This document shows, one piece after another, positions 35,105 through 44,757 of a stretch of DNA of 64,000 bases. A model generated the notes under the pieces. That model was not told the origin of the DNA. It saw only the letters and a program-made list of their open reading frames with translations, and searched no databases. A program made the position numbers and the translations under genes. The stretch lies in assembly GCA_016721825.1 (NCBI GenBank), contig JADKHI010000002.1, positions 1-64,000 of the forward strand. The letters run 5' to 3'. The stretch's first letter is position 1. Each line of letters begins with the position of its first letter. Origin of the DNA: Flavobacteriales bacterium (GTDB taxonomy: Bacteria; Bacteroidota; Bacteroidia; Flavobacteriales_F; PHOS-HE28).

Positions 35105-37402
35105 TTAGCGGGCTGGTGATGGTCCGAGCTCGAACTCCAAGGTGCCGCCGGCCATGATCTCCGCGTGGGTGATGGTGCGGCGGTCCAGCACTTGCCCGTT
35201 GAGCTTCACGCGCTGCACATACACGTTCTTCGGTCCCTGCTTCTTCGCGATCACGGTGAAGGTCTTGCCGTTCTCCAGTGGAATGGAAGCGCGTTCCACC
35301 ACCGGTGATCCCAGTTCGTAGTCATCACTTCCGGGGCACATCGGATAGAAGCCGAGCGCACTGAAGATGTACCACGCGCTCATCTGCCCGCAGTCGTCGT
35401 TGCCGCTCAGGCCATCCGGTTTCGGCTTGTACATGATGTCCAGCACATCGCGCACGCGCTTGCCCGCCATCCACGGCCGGTCGCTGTAGTTGTAGAGGTA
35501 GGCCACGTGGTGACTGGGTTCGTTGCCGTGCACATAGTTGCCCATGATACCGTCGCGTGTGATGTCCTCGGTCTTCGCGAAGTACTTGTCGTCCAGCCGC
35601 ATGGTGAAGAGCGAATCCAGGTGCTCGCCGAAGCGCTTCGGGCCTCCCATCAAGTCAGCCAATTCCTCCGGTTCGTGTGGAACATAGAGGCTGTAATTCC
35701 ATGCGTTGCCCTCGATGAAGCCCTTCTGGTGCGTGTCCAGCGGATCGAACTCCTTCAGGAAGGTCTCATCGCTCAGGAGTGGCCTCATGAAGCCGCTTAC
35801 CGGATCGAAGACGTTCGTGTAGTTCAAGCTTCGCGCTGTGAATTCTTCCACAACTTCGGTCTGGCCTATGCTTCTTGCCATGCGCGTGATGCAGCGGTCA
35901 TCGTAAGCGTACTCCAAGGTCTTCGAAACGCTCGCCCCGCTGCGGTCTTCTGGAACGAATCCTAGGTCGGTGTAGTCGCCGAGTCCTTCGAAGCTGCGAT
36001 GCCGAGCCGTTGCCACACAAGCGTCCAGCGCATGTTGCTTATTGAAGCCTGTGATGCCCTTCACCTCCGCATCGGCGATCACGCTCACCGCATGGTAACC
36101 GATCATGCACCAGTTCTCGTTGGCGTGGTGGCTCCAGATGGGCAGCATATGGTGCGCGCTCTGGTCGTAGTGCGACAGCATGCTGTTGACGCAGTCGCTC
36201 GACCGTTCGCGCTGAATGATGTTGAACAGTGGGTGCAGCGCTCGGTAGGTGTCCCACAGCGAGAATGTGGTGTAGTTGGTGAAGTCTTGGGCCGTGTGGA
36301 TGTTCTGGTCCAATCCACGGTACTGGCGGTCCACATCCATGTACACGGTGGGCGAGAGACAGGCGTGGTACATCGCGGTGTAGAAGTTCGTGAGGACCTC
36401 GGGCCGCGAGCTGGTGATCTGGATGCGCGATAGTTCCTGTTGCCAGGCATCTTGTGTTTCCCGCACCACACGGTCGAAGTCCCAATGCGCAACTTCGGCC
36501 TGCATGTTCTTCAGGGCACCCTCAGTGCTCACACTGCTCAGTGCCACCTTCACCATCAGCTTGGCATCAGGCTTCAAGTCGAAGTCGAACCAGGCGCGCA
36601 GTTGCTTGCCTGCCATCTCCGGGAAGTCCTTCGTCTGATCGAACTTCCGCCAGAAGCCGCGGTACTCTGTGGGCCGCGCATCGGGCTGTTGACCGTAGTG
36701 CGTGATCGGTTCGCTGAAGACCATGGCGAAGTAGACGGTACGTGTGCGCCCCCAGCCGTTGGTCTGTCGGTAGCCCGTCACCAGGGTATCGTTCTCCACC
36801 CGCACGAAGGTCCAGACGTTCTTGTCGGCGTGGTTGTAGATGCCGTGGACCAGATCGAGGATCACGTGGACGCTGTCGCGCCGAGGGAACTCGTATCGGT
36901 GCATGCCTACGCGCGTGGTCGCGGTCAATTCCGCCTTGATGTCGTGATCTTCGAGCAGCACTTCATAGCGACCAGGCGTGGCCTTCTCGGTGGTATGGTG
37001 GAACACCGAGCGGAAGCCGCTCGAAGCATCACTGGCCGTCCCGGGGTTCATCTGCAGCTTACCGCTCGTGGGCATCAGCAGAATGTCGCCGAGGTCCGAA
37101 TGGCCCGTACCGCTGAAGTGCGTGTGGCTGAAGCCGACGATGGTGCTGTCGTCATACTGGTAGCCTGAGCAAGTGCGGTACACCTCGGCGTTGTACTTGC
37201 CGTTCATGGCATACGGCAGCGTGTCGGTATCGGGGCTCAGCTGCACCATGCCGAAAGGAGCGCTGGCACCCGGGTACACGTGGCCCATGCGCTGCGTGCC
37301 GATCATCGGATCCACGTGGCGGAGAATGTCAGCTGTTCTGTCCTGGGCAATGAGGCAGGGCGCCAAGGTCAGGGACAGAAGTACGAAGAACGAGTTGCGC
37401 AT
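35105..37402 (-). CDS. GH92-family alpha-mannosidase, secreted
   Basis: 765 residues from ATG 37402 with a signal peptide (MRNSFFVLLSLTLAPCLIA). GH92 hallmarks in order: VDPMIGTQRMGHVYPGASAPFGMVQLSPDT, CSGYQYDDSTIVGFSHTHFSGTG, the catalytic-domain block LWDTYRALHPLFNI, GNAWNYSLYVPHE, and GNDDCGQMSAWYIFSALGFYP. These calcium-dependent enzymes remove alpha-mannose from glycans. The full length of the two-domain family is present. A periplasmic or surface role in glycan degradation is likely. There is no SusC/D pair nearby, so this is not a classic PUL. Confidence 0.93.
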   Translation of the reverse strand: MRNSFFVLLSLTLAPCLIAQDRTADILRHVDPMIGTQRMGHVYPGASAPFGMVQLSPDTDTLPYAMNGKYNAEVYRTCSGYQYDDSTIVGFSHTHFSGTGHSDLGDILLMPTSGKLQMNPGTASDASSGFRSVFHHTTEKATPGRYEVLLEDHDIKAELTATTRVGMHRYEFPRRDSVHVILDLVHGIYNHADKNVWTFVRVENDTLVTGYRQTNGWGRTRTVYFAMVFSEPITHYGQQPDARPTEYRGFWRKFDQTKDFPEMAGKQLRAWFDFDLKPDAKLMVKVALSSVSTEGALKNMQAEVAHWDFDRVVRETQDAWQQELSRIQITSSRPEVLTNFYTAMYHACLSPTVYMDVDRQYRGLDQNIHTAQDFTNYTTFSLWDTYRALHPLFNIIQRERSSDCVNSMLSHYDQSAHHMLPIWSHHANENWCMIGYHAVSVIADAEVKGITGFNKQHALDACVATARHRSFEGLGDYTDLGFVPEDRSGASVSKTLEYAYDDRCITRMARSIGQTEVVEEFTARSLNYTNVFDPVSGFMRPLLSDETFLKEFDPLDTHQKGFIEGNAWNYSLYVPHEPEELADLMGGPKRFGEHLDSLFTMRLDDKYFAKTEDITRDGIMGNYVHGNEPSHHVAYLYNYSDRPWMAGKRVRDVLDIMYKPKPDGLSGNDDCGQMSAWYIFSALGFYPMCPGSDDYELGSPVVERASIPLENGKTFTVIAKKQGPKNVYVQRVKLNGQVLDRRTITHAEIMAGGTLEFELGPSPAR

Positions 37403-37464
37403 GACCACAAGGATAGCGTACGCTTCCTTCGGGTCACACCGCCTCATGAGGTGACCGGAACGTG

Positions 37465-38871
37465 CTACAGTTTTACGAAGTGCGCCGTACGCGCATCGCC
37501 GAACCGTATATGATACAGGCCCGGAGCCAGTGCGCTCACATCCACCAGATAGCGATCTCCCATGCGCTGAAGCGGTGGTGATAGCGTTCGACCTTGAGCA
37601 TCCAGGACCTGGAGCACATTGCGCGTCGTGGCCTCCGGGATCACCAGCGAGATCTGGTCCGTAGCGGGGTTAGGGAACAGGAATAGGGCACCGCTCTCCT
37701 TTCCATCAGGAAGTCCGGTCGTGGTGCAGGTCTCGAAGGCACCGACATCGAGCAATGCTTGCTGACACCGAAGGATGCCATCGGCCGGATGCACGTACTC
37801 GTATTCGGCCACCAACGGATAGCCATTGAAGGCCACACCTGCCGGGTATCCCAGGCCGTCCGCAGGCGAGGCTGTGGTGATGTGGAAGTCGTACGCCGCG
37901 GGATCTGCGAACTGAAGCAGGACGATGTCCGTGATCCGCAGGTTGGCGAGCGTGTCCACGACGGTCGGCCAGGTGTTCATGAAGCTGCCACCGCCCGCGA
38001 GGATGTTGTTGAATGCTTTGAAGAACAGTCCTGCTGGGGGGCATTGGAAGAAGCTGCCCACCGTCTTTTCATTGACCAAGGTGTTGTTGATCGCATAGAG
38101 CTCGTGCGGGTCTGGGTTCGTGAGTCCTTCAAGACCGTAGCCGACCATGTTGGAGTTCTGCCCTTGTGGTCCTTGCTGGATCACATTGCCGAACAGGTAG
38201 GCGGCGCCACCATTGGGCAGGTCGATCTCGCGGCTCGCAGTGCCGTTGGCCTCATTGCTGAAGCGGTTGTACGCAATGATGTTCACATGCGCACGGCTCT
38301 TCAGTTCGTGTCCGACCACGGCATGATGGCTGTAGTTGAACCGGAAGATCAAGGAGTCGACGTTGTTGATGTAGAGGTTGTGCGAGAAACCATCGCCGAA
38401 GCCGTTGGTACCGAATTCGCAATGTTCCACAGTGATGGTGCTGGGGTTCACTGTTCCAGCCAGGATGCCGTTCTCGTTGTTGTGGAACTGGCAGTGGCGC
38501 ACGGTCAAATTGTGGCCTTCCTGGCGGATGCCCGCGCCGTTGTTGTCAGGCACGCTGCACTCCCGAAAGGCGATCCGTTCCACTGTGGTGCGATCGCCTT
38601 GGATCACCCAGATGGCCTTGCCACCCCACGCCATGCCGTTGCTTTCCAGATCGGCCAGCCCGCCCACACCACGCAATACGAGGTCATTGGCCGTCCAACG
38701 CGCCACATCGGAAGGGTAGATGCCTGCTTCGATGTCCACCGTGTCACCGTCGCCGACGAGTGTGCTCACTTGGCTGGGTGCGGTGTAGGTGAGGCCTTGA
38801 CCTACTTGCCAGATCGTTGCGGTCGCGCAAAGAGGCAAGAGGGCGACCGAGAGAACAAGGAGCGTACGCAT
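37465..38871 (-). CDS. Secreted right-handed beta-helix protein with T9SS sorting domain
   Basis: 468 residues. A signal peptide (MRTLLVLSVALLPLCATA) is followed by parallel beta-helix repeats (TVERIAFRECSV, LTVRHCQFHNNENGI, ITVEHCEFGTNG, LYINNVDSLIFRFNYS). The C-terminal sorting domain begins LFLFPNPATDQISL and ends GLYHIRFGDARTAHFVKL, a textbook type A T9SS signal. Such helices often bind or cleave polysaccharides, but no catalytic residues are evident. It lies 62 bp upstream of the GH92 gene on the same strand, so the two may be cotranscribed. Confidence 0.85.
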   Translation of the reverse strand: MRTLLVLSVALLPLCATATIWQVGQGLTYTAPSQVSTLVGDGDTVDIEAGIYPSDVARWTANDLVLRGVGGLADLESNGMAWGGKAIWVIQGDRTTVERIAFRECSVPDNNGAGIRQEGHNLTVRHCQFHNNENGILAGTVNPSTITVEHCEFGTNGFGDGFSHNLYINNVDSLIFRFNYSHHAVVGHELKSRAHVNIIAYNRFSNEANGTASREIDLPNGGAAYLFGNVIQQGPQGQNSNMVGYGLEGLTNPDPHELYAINNTLVNEKTVGSFFQCPPAGLFFKAFNNILAGGGSFMNTWPTVVDTLANLRITDIVLLQFADPAAYDFHITTASPADGLGYPAGVAFNGYPLVAEYEYVHPADGILRCQQALLDVGAFETCTTTGLPDGKESGALFLFPNPATDQISLVIPEATTRNVLQVLDAQGRTLSPPLQRMGDRYLVDVSALAPGLYHIRFGDARTAHFVKL

Positions 38872-38899
38872 GATGACAAGTTATTCGCTCTTGATGGGA

Positions 38900-39403
38900 T
38901 CAGCGCCGCATCGCGTAGATCAGCTCGTCCTCGATCACGCCGTTCTTCACCATGGTGCCGATCAGGCGTGCCTCGAGCGTGAAACCTGCCTTCTCCAGGG
39001 CCCGCTGACTGGCGATGTTGCTTCCGAATGGACGAGCGAACACGCGATCGATGTGCGGGTACTGTGCGAACGCGAACTGCGTCATGTGGCGGATGGCTTC
39101 GGTCATGTAGCCCTTGCCGCGGTGCTCTTTCGCCAACCAGTAGCCGAGCTCCATGTTGCGTCGCCACACATCATGCTGTGCATGTAGGCCGATGGCTCCG
39201 CAAGCTTCATCGTTGATGGCGATGGTCTTGTGCGTGAGCGGATCGGCGGCGGTCACGCGTTCCAAGAAGACGCGCCCTGCTTCCTCGGTGTAAGGGTTCG
39301 GGAATGCATCGGTGAGCTTGGCCGCGATGCTCGGGTCGTTGGCATGCTTCACCAATGCCTCCAGGTCGTCCAGTCGAAAAGGACGGAGTGTACACGATTC
39401 CAT
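38900..39403 (-). CDS. GNAT-family N-acetyltransferase (RimJ/RimL-like)
   Basis: 167 residues, start ATG 39403 (MESCTLRPFRLDDLEALVK). Acetyl-CoA-binding motif A is ELGYWLAKEHRGKGYMTEA, followed by the family block NIASQRALEKAGFTLEA. It acetylates an amine, possibly a protein N-terminus or a small molecule; substrate unknown. It lies 28 bp upstream of the beta-helix gene on the same strand. Confidence 0.88.
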   Translation of the reverse strand: MESCTLRPFRLDDLEALVKHANDPSIAAKLTDAFPNPYTEEAGRVFLERVTAADPLTHKTIAINDEACGAIGLHAQHDVWRRNMELGYWLAKEHRGKGYMTEAIRHMTQFAFAQYPHIDRVFARPFGSNIASQRALEKAGFTLEARLIGTMVKNGVIEDELIYAMRR

Positions 39404-39422
39404 GTGCCGAAGCTAGTGGATG

Positions 39423-39457
39423 AAAAAAGCCCCGACCTCCAGCAGAGATCGGGGCTT
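39423..39457 (-). terminator. Rho-independent terminator of the S9 peptidase gene
   Basis: On the minus strand, GCCCCGATCTC and GAGGTCGGGGC pair around a short loop and are followed by TTTTTT. It sits 20 bp after the peptidase stop and before the GNAT start. Confidence 0.85.
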
Positions 39458-39476
39458 CCCAAAGGAACGGATCAGG

Positions 39477-41651
39477 TCAATGCTTGGCTTCTGTCTTGAA
39501 CGTCGGCGTCACACCCACGCTGTGGAAGAAGAAGGCCCACTTGTCGGCCTGTTGTTCGATGATCATGCTGGTCGGCATGCCGGCACCGTGGCCTGCTTGG
39601 GTCTGCACGCGGATCAGCACGGGCGCATCACCTTGTTGAGCGGGTTGCAAGGCGCTGATGAACTTGAAGCTGTGCGCAGGCACCACACGGTCGTCGTGGT
39701 CGGCGGTCATCACCATGGTTGCGGGGTACTTCGCGGGCTTCGCGTTGTGCAATGGGGAGTAGGCCTTGAGGTAGTCGAACTCGGCCTTGCTGTTGTCGGC
39801 GCTGCCGTACTCAGGCACCCAGCCGAAGCCAGCGGTGAACTTCTGGTAGCGCAGCATGTCGAGCACGCCTACTTCGGGGAAGCAGACACCGAACAGATCC
39901 GGACGTTGGGTCATCACCGCACCGATCAAGAGGCCGCCGTTGCTGCCGCCGTTCACGCCTAGGTGCGGGGTGTCCGTCCACTTCTGTGCGATCAGGTATT
40001 CCGCTGCGGCGATGAAGTCGTCGAACACGTTCTGCTTCTTCTCCTTCATGCCGGCCTTGTGCCATTCCTCGCCGTATTCACCACCGCCACGCAGGTTGGC
40101 CAGTGCGAACACGCCGCCTTGCTCCAAGAGCAGCATGCGGCTGGTGCTGAAGCTGGGGCTGAGGCTTACGTTGAACCCGCCGTAAGAATAAAGCAGGGTG
40201 GGGTTCGTGCCGTTCTTCTCGACATCCTTGCGATGCACGATGAACATGGGCACCTTGGTGCCATCCTTGCTGGGATAGAACACCTGTTCAGTGACGAATT
40301 GTGAAGGGTCGAACTTCAGCTCGGGGCGGCTGAACACATCGCTCTTTCCGGTGGCGTAGTCGTACTTGAAGATCGTGCCCGGGTCGGTGAAGCTGCTGAA
40401 GCTGTAGAAGCCGAACGTAGCGTCACGCTTACCACCGAAGCCACCGGCGCTGCCGAGGTCAGGGAGTTGGATCGCCTGTTCACCGGTGCCATCCTGCTTG
40501 TAACGGTAGATGCGCGTGGTGGCGTCCTTCAGGTAGCTGGCGAAGAGGTTGCCGCCGCCGGTGCTCACGCTTTCGAGCAGCTCCTTCTTCTGCGGAATGA
40601 TGTCTTTCCAATTCTCCTTGGCGGGGTTGGCGGGATCCACCTCCACCAGTCGGTAGTTCGGCGCATCCACTTCGGTCATCACCAGGAACTTGCCGCTGGC
40701 CGGCACGAAGTCGATGATGCTGGTCTTGTGCTCGAAGCCTTGCTGAAGCGCCGTCCACTTGGTGGAAGGGGTGGGGATGCCGCCCTTGCGCAGATCGTGG
40801 TAATACATCTCAAAACCATCGGTACCGGTGCTCACGTACAGCGTGGCGAACTCCTCACCCTCGGTGACACCAGCGCCCACGTAGAGGTCGCCGTTCTTCG
40901 TGTCCTCCCACACCAGCATGTCCTTCGCCTGTGCGTCGCCGATCTTGTGGTAGTACACCTTCTGGAACTTGCTGGCAGCGCTGAGCTCCGTGCCCTTCTT
41001 CGGCTCGGGATAGCGGCTGTAGAAGAAGCCGTCCTTGTACCAGGCCACACCGCTGAACTTGGCCCACTTCAACACATCGGGAAGTTCCTTCATCGTGCTG
41101 AGGTCCCACACGGTGATGTCCTGCCAATCGCTGCCAGCCTTCTGCACACCCACGGCCATGTAACGATCATCGTTGCTGGCGCCCATCAGGCTGAAGGTGG
41201 TGGTGCCTGCAGGGTCGATGGCGTTGGGGTCCAGGAAGACCCTGTCCTCACCATCCAGGCCCTTGCGCACATAGTGCACGAACTGGTTCTGTAGTCCGGT
41301 GTTCTTGTCCACGAAGTAGAGATCACCCACCTTGAAGGGTGCGCCCACCTTGGGGAAGTTGTACAGTTCTTCGTAGCGCTTGGCCAGGTCCTTGCGGTAG
41401 GGGATCTTGCTCAGGTAGTCCTGTGTCACCGCGTTCTGGGCCTTCACCCAGGCAGCCGTCTCTTCGCTCGTGTCGTTCTCCAGCCAGCGGTAGGGGTCGG
41501 CCAGGAAGGTGCCGTGCAAGGTGTCGCCCGCGGTGCTGTCCTTGCGGGTCTCGGGATACGTGATCTTCTCCACGGTCTTCGTCTCAGTGGGTTCGGTCGG
41601 CGTGCCGCATGCGGCGAGCAGAACGACAGCGGCAACAAGGGGTTGTTTCAT
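39477..41651 (-). CDS. Prolyl oligopeptidase family (S9A) serine peptidase, lipoprotein
   Basis: 724 residues. The N-terminus ends in LLAACG, a lipobox, so it should be a lipid-anchored cell-envelope protein. The N-terminal seven-bladed propeller domain is followed by an alpha/beta hydrolase with LRGGGEYGEEWH, the nucleophile in GVNGGSNGGLLIGA, the acid in TADHDDRVVPAHSFKF and the His in QAGHGAGMP. It cleaves short peptides after proline. Length and motif order match S9A. It ends at a strong terminator and is monocistronic. Confidence 0.94.
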   Translation of the reverse strand: MKQPLVAAVVLLAACGTPTEPTETKTVEKITYPETRKDSTAGDTLHGTFLADPYRWLENDTSEETAAWVKAQNAVTQDYLSKIPYRKDLAKRYEELYNFPKVGAPFKVGDLYFVDKNTGLQNQFVHYVRKGLDGEDRVFLDPNAIDPAGTTTFSLMGASNDDRYMAVGVQKAGSDWQDITVWDLSTMKELPDVLKWAKFSGVAWYKDGFFYSRYPEPKKGTELSAASKFQKVYYHKIGDAQAKDMLVWEDTKNGDLYVGAGVTEGEEFATLYVSTGTDGFEMYYHDLRKGGIPTPSTKWTALQQGFEHKTSIIDFVPASGKFLVMTEVDAPNYRLVEVDPANPAKENWKDIIPQKKELLESVSTGGGNLFASYLKDATTRIYRYKQDGTGEQAIQLPDLGSAGGFGGKRDATFGFYSFSSFTDPGTIFKYDYATGKSDVFSRPELKFDPSQFVTEQVFYPSKDGTKVPMFIVHRKDVEKNGTNPTLLYSYGGFNVSLSPSFSTSRMLLLEQGGVFALANLRGGGEYGEEWHKAGMKEKKQNVFDDFIAAAEYLIAQKWTDTPHLGVNGGSNGGLLIGAVMTQRPDLFGVCFPEVGVLDMLRYQKFTAGFGWVPEYGSADNSKAEFDYLKAYSPLHNAKPAKYPATMVMTADHDDRVVPAHSFKFISALQPAQQGDAPVLIRVQTQAGHGAGMPTSMIIEQQADKWAFFFHSVGVTPTFKTEAKH

Positions 41652-41744
41652 GGCCTCGGATTGAGGACGCGAAAGTAGCCGCCGGGAAGTTCGCTCAGGG
41701 GAAGGCTTGCGGGACGGACCGTTGGTCCATGCTTCGTTGCGCTC

Positions 41745-43076
41745 TTAGGCCACCTTCTGCTTGATCAACTTGTCGCTGATCAGCTCGTAATGCGTGCCGC
41801 TCACGGGCATCAGGTCGATGCGGGCATCCAGCTGACCGGCCAGGGTCTGGATCAGTTCCATGCCGAGGCTATTGGGCCGGTCCCACTTATCGCGGCTGGG
41901 CATGCCGGGTCCATCGTCGCCGATGCGCAGGTGCAGGCCACCATCCTCACTGCCGCTCAGGTGCACGGTGAGCAGGCCTTCGCTCCGCCCTTTGAACGCG
42001 TACTTGAAGCTGTTGCTGATGATCTCGTTGATGAGCAGTCCCATGGGCACCAAGGTGTCCACGCTCAGGGTCCGCACCTGGATGTCGATGTCCTGTTTCA
42101 ACCGGATGCCGACAGCGTAAGCATGGATGAGGTCGCGTACCAGGCTTTCGAGATAGGTCTTCACGTCGATGTTCGCGAGGTCCTTGCTCAGGTAGGTCTG
42201 CTCATGTACCAGGGCCATGGCACCCACCCTGTTGATGCATTCGTTGAAGAGTTCCTTCACTCGCACATCCTCGACCTGGTCGGTCTGGAAACGGATGAGG
42301 CTTTTGACGATCTGGAGGTTGTTCTTCACACGGTGATGGATCTCCTTGATCATCACTTCCTTCTCCTCCTTGCTGAGCATGGTCTCGCGCAGCTCCTTGT
42401 GGGTGTGCTCAAGGTTCTTCTTCGCGATCTGCATCTGTTCCGTGCGCAAGCGGCTTTCCACCAGCAGGCGACGCGTCATACCCACCAACAGGGCGAAGAC
42501 CACGGCGAAGGCACAGGCCAGGAACATCAGGGCCTGCGCTTCATCCCAACGGGCGCTTAGGGCGTTGGTGTGATTGCTGAGACCCTGTTCATGCACCTTC
42601 CGTTGTCCCTGATCAACATGCTTCTGGCCACGTTGCACCATCATCTGGAAAACTGCTTCGGGCATGCGGGCATCGCTGGGCGTGGACTTGCGGGCCAGCA
42701 CTTCACCATGCAGCGAATCGCAAGCGTGGAGAATGGGGGTGAGCAGGCCGGGCAGTGGTTCCACACCTGGCTCGTTGCTGTATTGGGCATGTGTGCGGCG
42801 AACGCGTTCGTTCACCTTCTCCAGCTCCGTGGTCCAGTTGGTCTGTCCGGTGTTGATGTCCACGCGGTGCACCAGGCTCAATTGGTTGATGGCGGCGTTG
42901 AGGTCGCTCAGTTCATGGAGGAGGTCCACTTGGCGACCAATGCGGTCCTGCAAACCGCGGGCACGTGACAGCAAGGAAAGGTCCCAACTGATGAACAGCA
43001 CGGCCAGGACGGCTGCGATAAGGGGCCAGATGCGCCAGTTGGAAGAGCTCACGGAAGAAAGGTTCTGGCCTTTCAA
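41745..43076 (-). CDS. Sensor histidine kinase of the HisKA_2 type
   Basis: 443 residues. Two membrane helices (WPLIAAVLAVLFISWDL near residue 17; ALMFLACAFAVVFALLVGM near 182) enclose a ~150-residue helical sensor domain like CHASE3/4HB types. After a coiled coil, the HisKA_2 box KEIHHRVKNNLQIVKSLI carries the phosphorylated His. The ATPase domain has LINEIISNSFKYAF (N box) and DDGPGMP (G1). No receiver domain is attached and no regulator is adjacent, so its partner is elsewhere, perhaps among the regulators at 45471-46261. Confidence 0.9.
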   Translation of the reverse strand: MKGQNLSSVSSSNWRIWPLIAAVLAVLFISWDLSLLSRARGLQDRIGRQVDLLHELSDLNAAINQLSLVHRVDINTGQTNWTTELEKVNERVRRTHAQYSNEPGVEPLPGLLTPILHACDSLHGEVLARKSTPSDARMPEAVFQMMVQRGQKHVDQGQRKVHEQGLSNHTNALSARWDEAQALMFLACAFAVVFALLVGMTRRLLVESRLRTEQMQIAKKNLEHTHKELRETMLSKEEKEVMIKEIHHRVKNNLQIVKSLIRFQTDQVEDVRVKELFNECINRVGAMALVHEQTYLSKDLANIDVKTYLESLVRDLIHAYAVGIRLKQDIDIQVRTLSVDTLVPMGLLINEIISNSFKYAFKGRSEGLLTVHLSGSEDGGLHLRIGDDGPGMPSRDKWDRPNSLGMELIQTLAGQLDARIDLMPVSGTHYELISDKLIKQKVA

Positions 43077-43100
43077 CGTGTGCCCGGTGGCAGGGTTTCG

Positions 43101-43658
43101 CTACGGCGCCGCGCGGTCCCTCAGTGTGCTCTCAAAGCGCCCCAGTAGTTGTTGCAGGCGGGCGGTGGCCAGGTCGCGGGCCTCGTTGTGCAAGGCGATC
43201 GCGTTGCTGCGTGAGAGGCCGGCAAGGCGGAAGTCGGCAGGTGCTTGTTCGCGAAGGATCCCGATGTCGATGGGGCCCTGTTTGGCACTGGTGGATCCTG
43301 TGTGGCGGATGTTCGACACGCGAACCTGGCAAGTGCCGTTCTCCGCAAGGATGCTCACCCGGTAGTGGATGTTCCCGGCGGATTGTTCGCGGCCGGTCAC
43401 CATCTCGGAGCGGAACGCGATGCGGGCCGATCCTTCAAAGGCTGGTCCCTGCGTCTCCACGGAGCCGAGCTTGGCTCCGGGGTCGAGGGCGAAGCTGTTC
43501 TCCCAAGCTGCGTTCACCAAAGCGGCCACTTGGGCCCGGGAGAGCGGCAGGTTCACCGTGCGGGTGAACTGGAGCGCACCGGGAACCTCGGTCCCTTGAG
43601 CAAGGACGAACGAGCCCATGAGGGCCAGCAGCAGAAGTAGGATGCCCCGGATCGGCAT
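43101..43658 (-). CDS. Exported protein resembling DUF4468
   Basis: 185 residues with signal peptide MPIRGILLLLLALMGSFVLAQ. The body (LQFTRTVNLPLSRAQVAALV, SARIAFRSEMVTGRE, IHYRVSILAENGTCQVRVSNIRH) follows the strand-helix pattern of DUF4468, a periplasmic TBP-like fold common in Bacteroidota. Function unknown. It lies 24 bp upstream of the sensor kinase gene and is probably cotranscribed with it. Confidence 0.65.
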   Translation of the reverse strand: MPIRGILLLLLALMGSFVLAQGTEVPGALQFTRTVNLPLSRAQVAALVNAAWENSFALDPGAKLGSVETQGPAFEGSARIAFRSEMVTGREQSAGNIHYRVSILAENGTCQVRVSNIRHTGSTSAKQGPIDIGILREQAPADFRLAGLSRSNAIALHNEARDLATARLQQLLGRFESTLRDRAAP

Positions 43659-43766
43659 GGGCGCAAGTTAGACCCCGCCGTTCACAGCTGGGCAGGCCCA
43701 CCAGGCAAGGGTCATGCCACAGGCCGTGCCTCGTGCTAGATTAGCGCCCCTTAGAATTCCTATCCT

Positions 43767-44714
43767 ATGTCCACCTCCATGCTGGGGAACCGCGCGCTCA
43801 AGGTCGGCGTGTTCTACGACGGAAGCTATTTCAGCCACGTCAGCAACTACTACAACTATGTGCATGCTCATCACCGCCGCCTGCACATCGGCGGCCTGCA
43901 CGACTTTGTGAAGCACATGGTGGCGGAGAAGGAAGGGGTGACCCCCAACCTCTGCCACATCATCGATGCACACTTCTTCCGTGGTCGGTTCAGTGCGCGC
44001 GATGCCAACGAGAAGCCGAACCAGTTGTACTACGACCGTGTGTTCGACGATGTGCTCATGTACAACGGTGTACAGACCCACTACCTGCCCGTGAAGGACA
44101 TGCAGGGTCGTAAGAAAGAGAAGGGCATTGACGTGCTGATGGCCCTTGAGACCTACGAGCTGTGCATGCTGAAGCGCTACGATGTGGTGGCTTTGATCGC
44201 CAGTGATGGTGACCATGTGCCGCTCGTGCGCAAGCTCCATGCGCTCGGTTGCAAGACCATGCTGCTGGGCTGGGATTTCGAGTTCACCGACGAGCAGAGC
44301 GGCGAGCTGCAGACCACGCGGACGAGCACGGATCTGTGGAACGAAGTGACCTATCCCTTGGAGATGGCCAACCTGGTGGACGAGGGGTTGAAGGACAACG
44401 ATGAGGTGATCCGTGAGCTCTTCGTGCTGAAGGAGAGCACGCCCCGTGAAGTGGATCCGGCCGCTGCGGATAAGCCGCTGGTGAGCATGAGCGATTACCC
44501 GAGCGATGAGCGCTTCACCGGAGAGATCATGAGCCTCCACAACGGGTACGGTTTCATCCGCTTCCCGGACAACAACCTCTTCTTCCTGCACGACGACCTG
44601 ATCGAGGTGCCGTTCGTGGAACTGAAGCTGGGCGATAACATGTCCTTCACCGTGGCCGTGAACAGCCGTCAGCAGCGCGTGGCGAAGCAGATCAAGCGCG
44701 CCGAGGAAGAGTAG
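43767..44714 (+). CDS. NYN-domain ribonuclease-like protein with C-terminal cold-shock-like domain
   Basis: 315 residues. The NYN (PIN-like, LabA/DUF88) domain covers about residues 10-195, with acidic metal-site residues in VGVFYDGSYF, KGIDVLMALETYEL and IASDGDHVPLVRKL. The last ~65 residues (FTGEIMSLHNGYGFIRFPDNNLFFLHDDL ... LGDNMSFTV) have the RNA-binding GYGFI motif of a cold-shock/OB domain. Together they suggest an RNA-targeting nuclease or RNA processing factor in the cytosol. It converges on the kinase gene at 44755 with an inverted repeat between them. Confidence 0.85.
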   Translation: MSTSMLGNRALKVGVFYDGSYFSHVSNYYNYVHAHHRRLHIGGLHDFVKHMVAEKEGVTPNLCHIIDAHFFRGRFSARDANEKPNQLYYDRVFDDVLMYNGVQTHYLPVKDMQGRKKEKGIDVLMALETYELCMLKRYDVVALIASDGDHVPLVRKLHALGCKTMLLGWDFEFTDEQSGELQTTRTSTDLWNEVTYPLEMANLVDEGLKDNDEVIRELFVLKESTPREVDPAAADKPLVSMSDYPSDERFTGEIMSLHNGYGFIRFPDNNLFFLHDDLIEVPFVELKLGDNMSFTVAVNSRQQRVAKQIKRAEEE

Positions 44715-44757
44715 AACAGGCATCTTGCCCGTTCATGAAGGAGGCCTTGCTGTTCTA
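44712..44757. other. Inverted repeat across two convergent stop codons
   Basis: TAGAACAG (44712-44719) and CTGTTCTA (44750-44757) are perfect inverted arms of 8 bp with a 30-bp loop. Each arm contains the stop codon of one of the two convergent genes. There is no T tract, so any terminator role is uncertain. Confidence 0.45.

Noticed and set aside
35105..38871. Polysaccharide utilisation locus around GH92
   Set aside because: No SusC/SusD pair and no second glycosidase accompany the GH92 and beta-helix genes.
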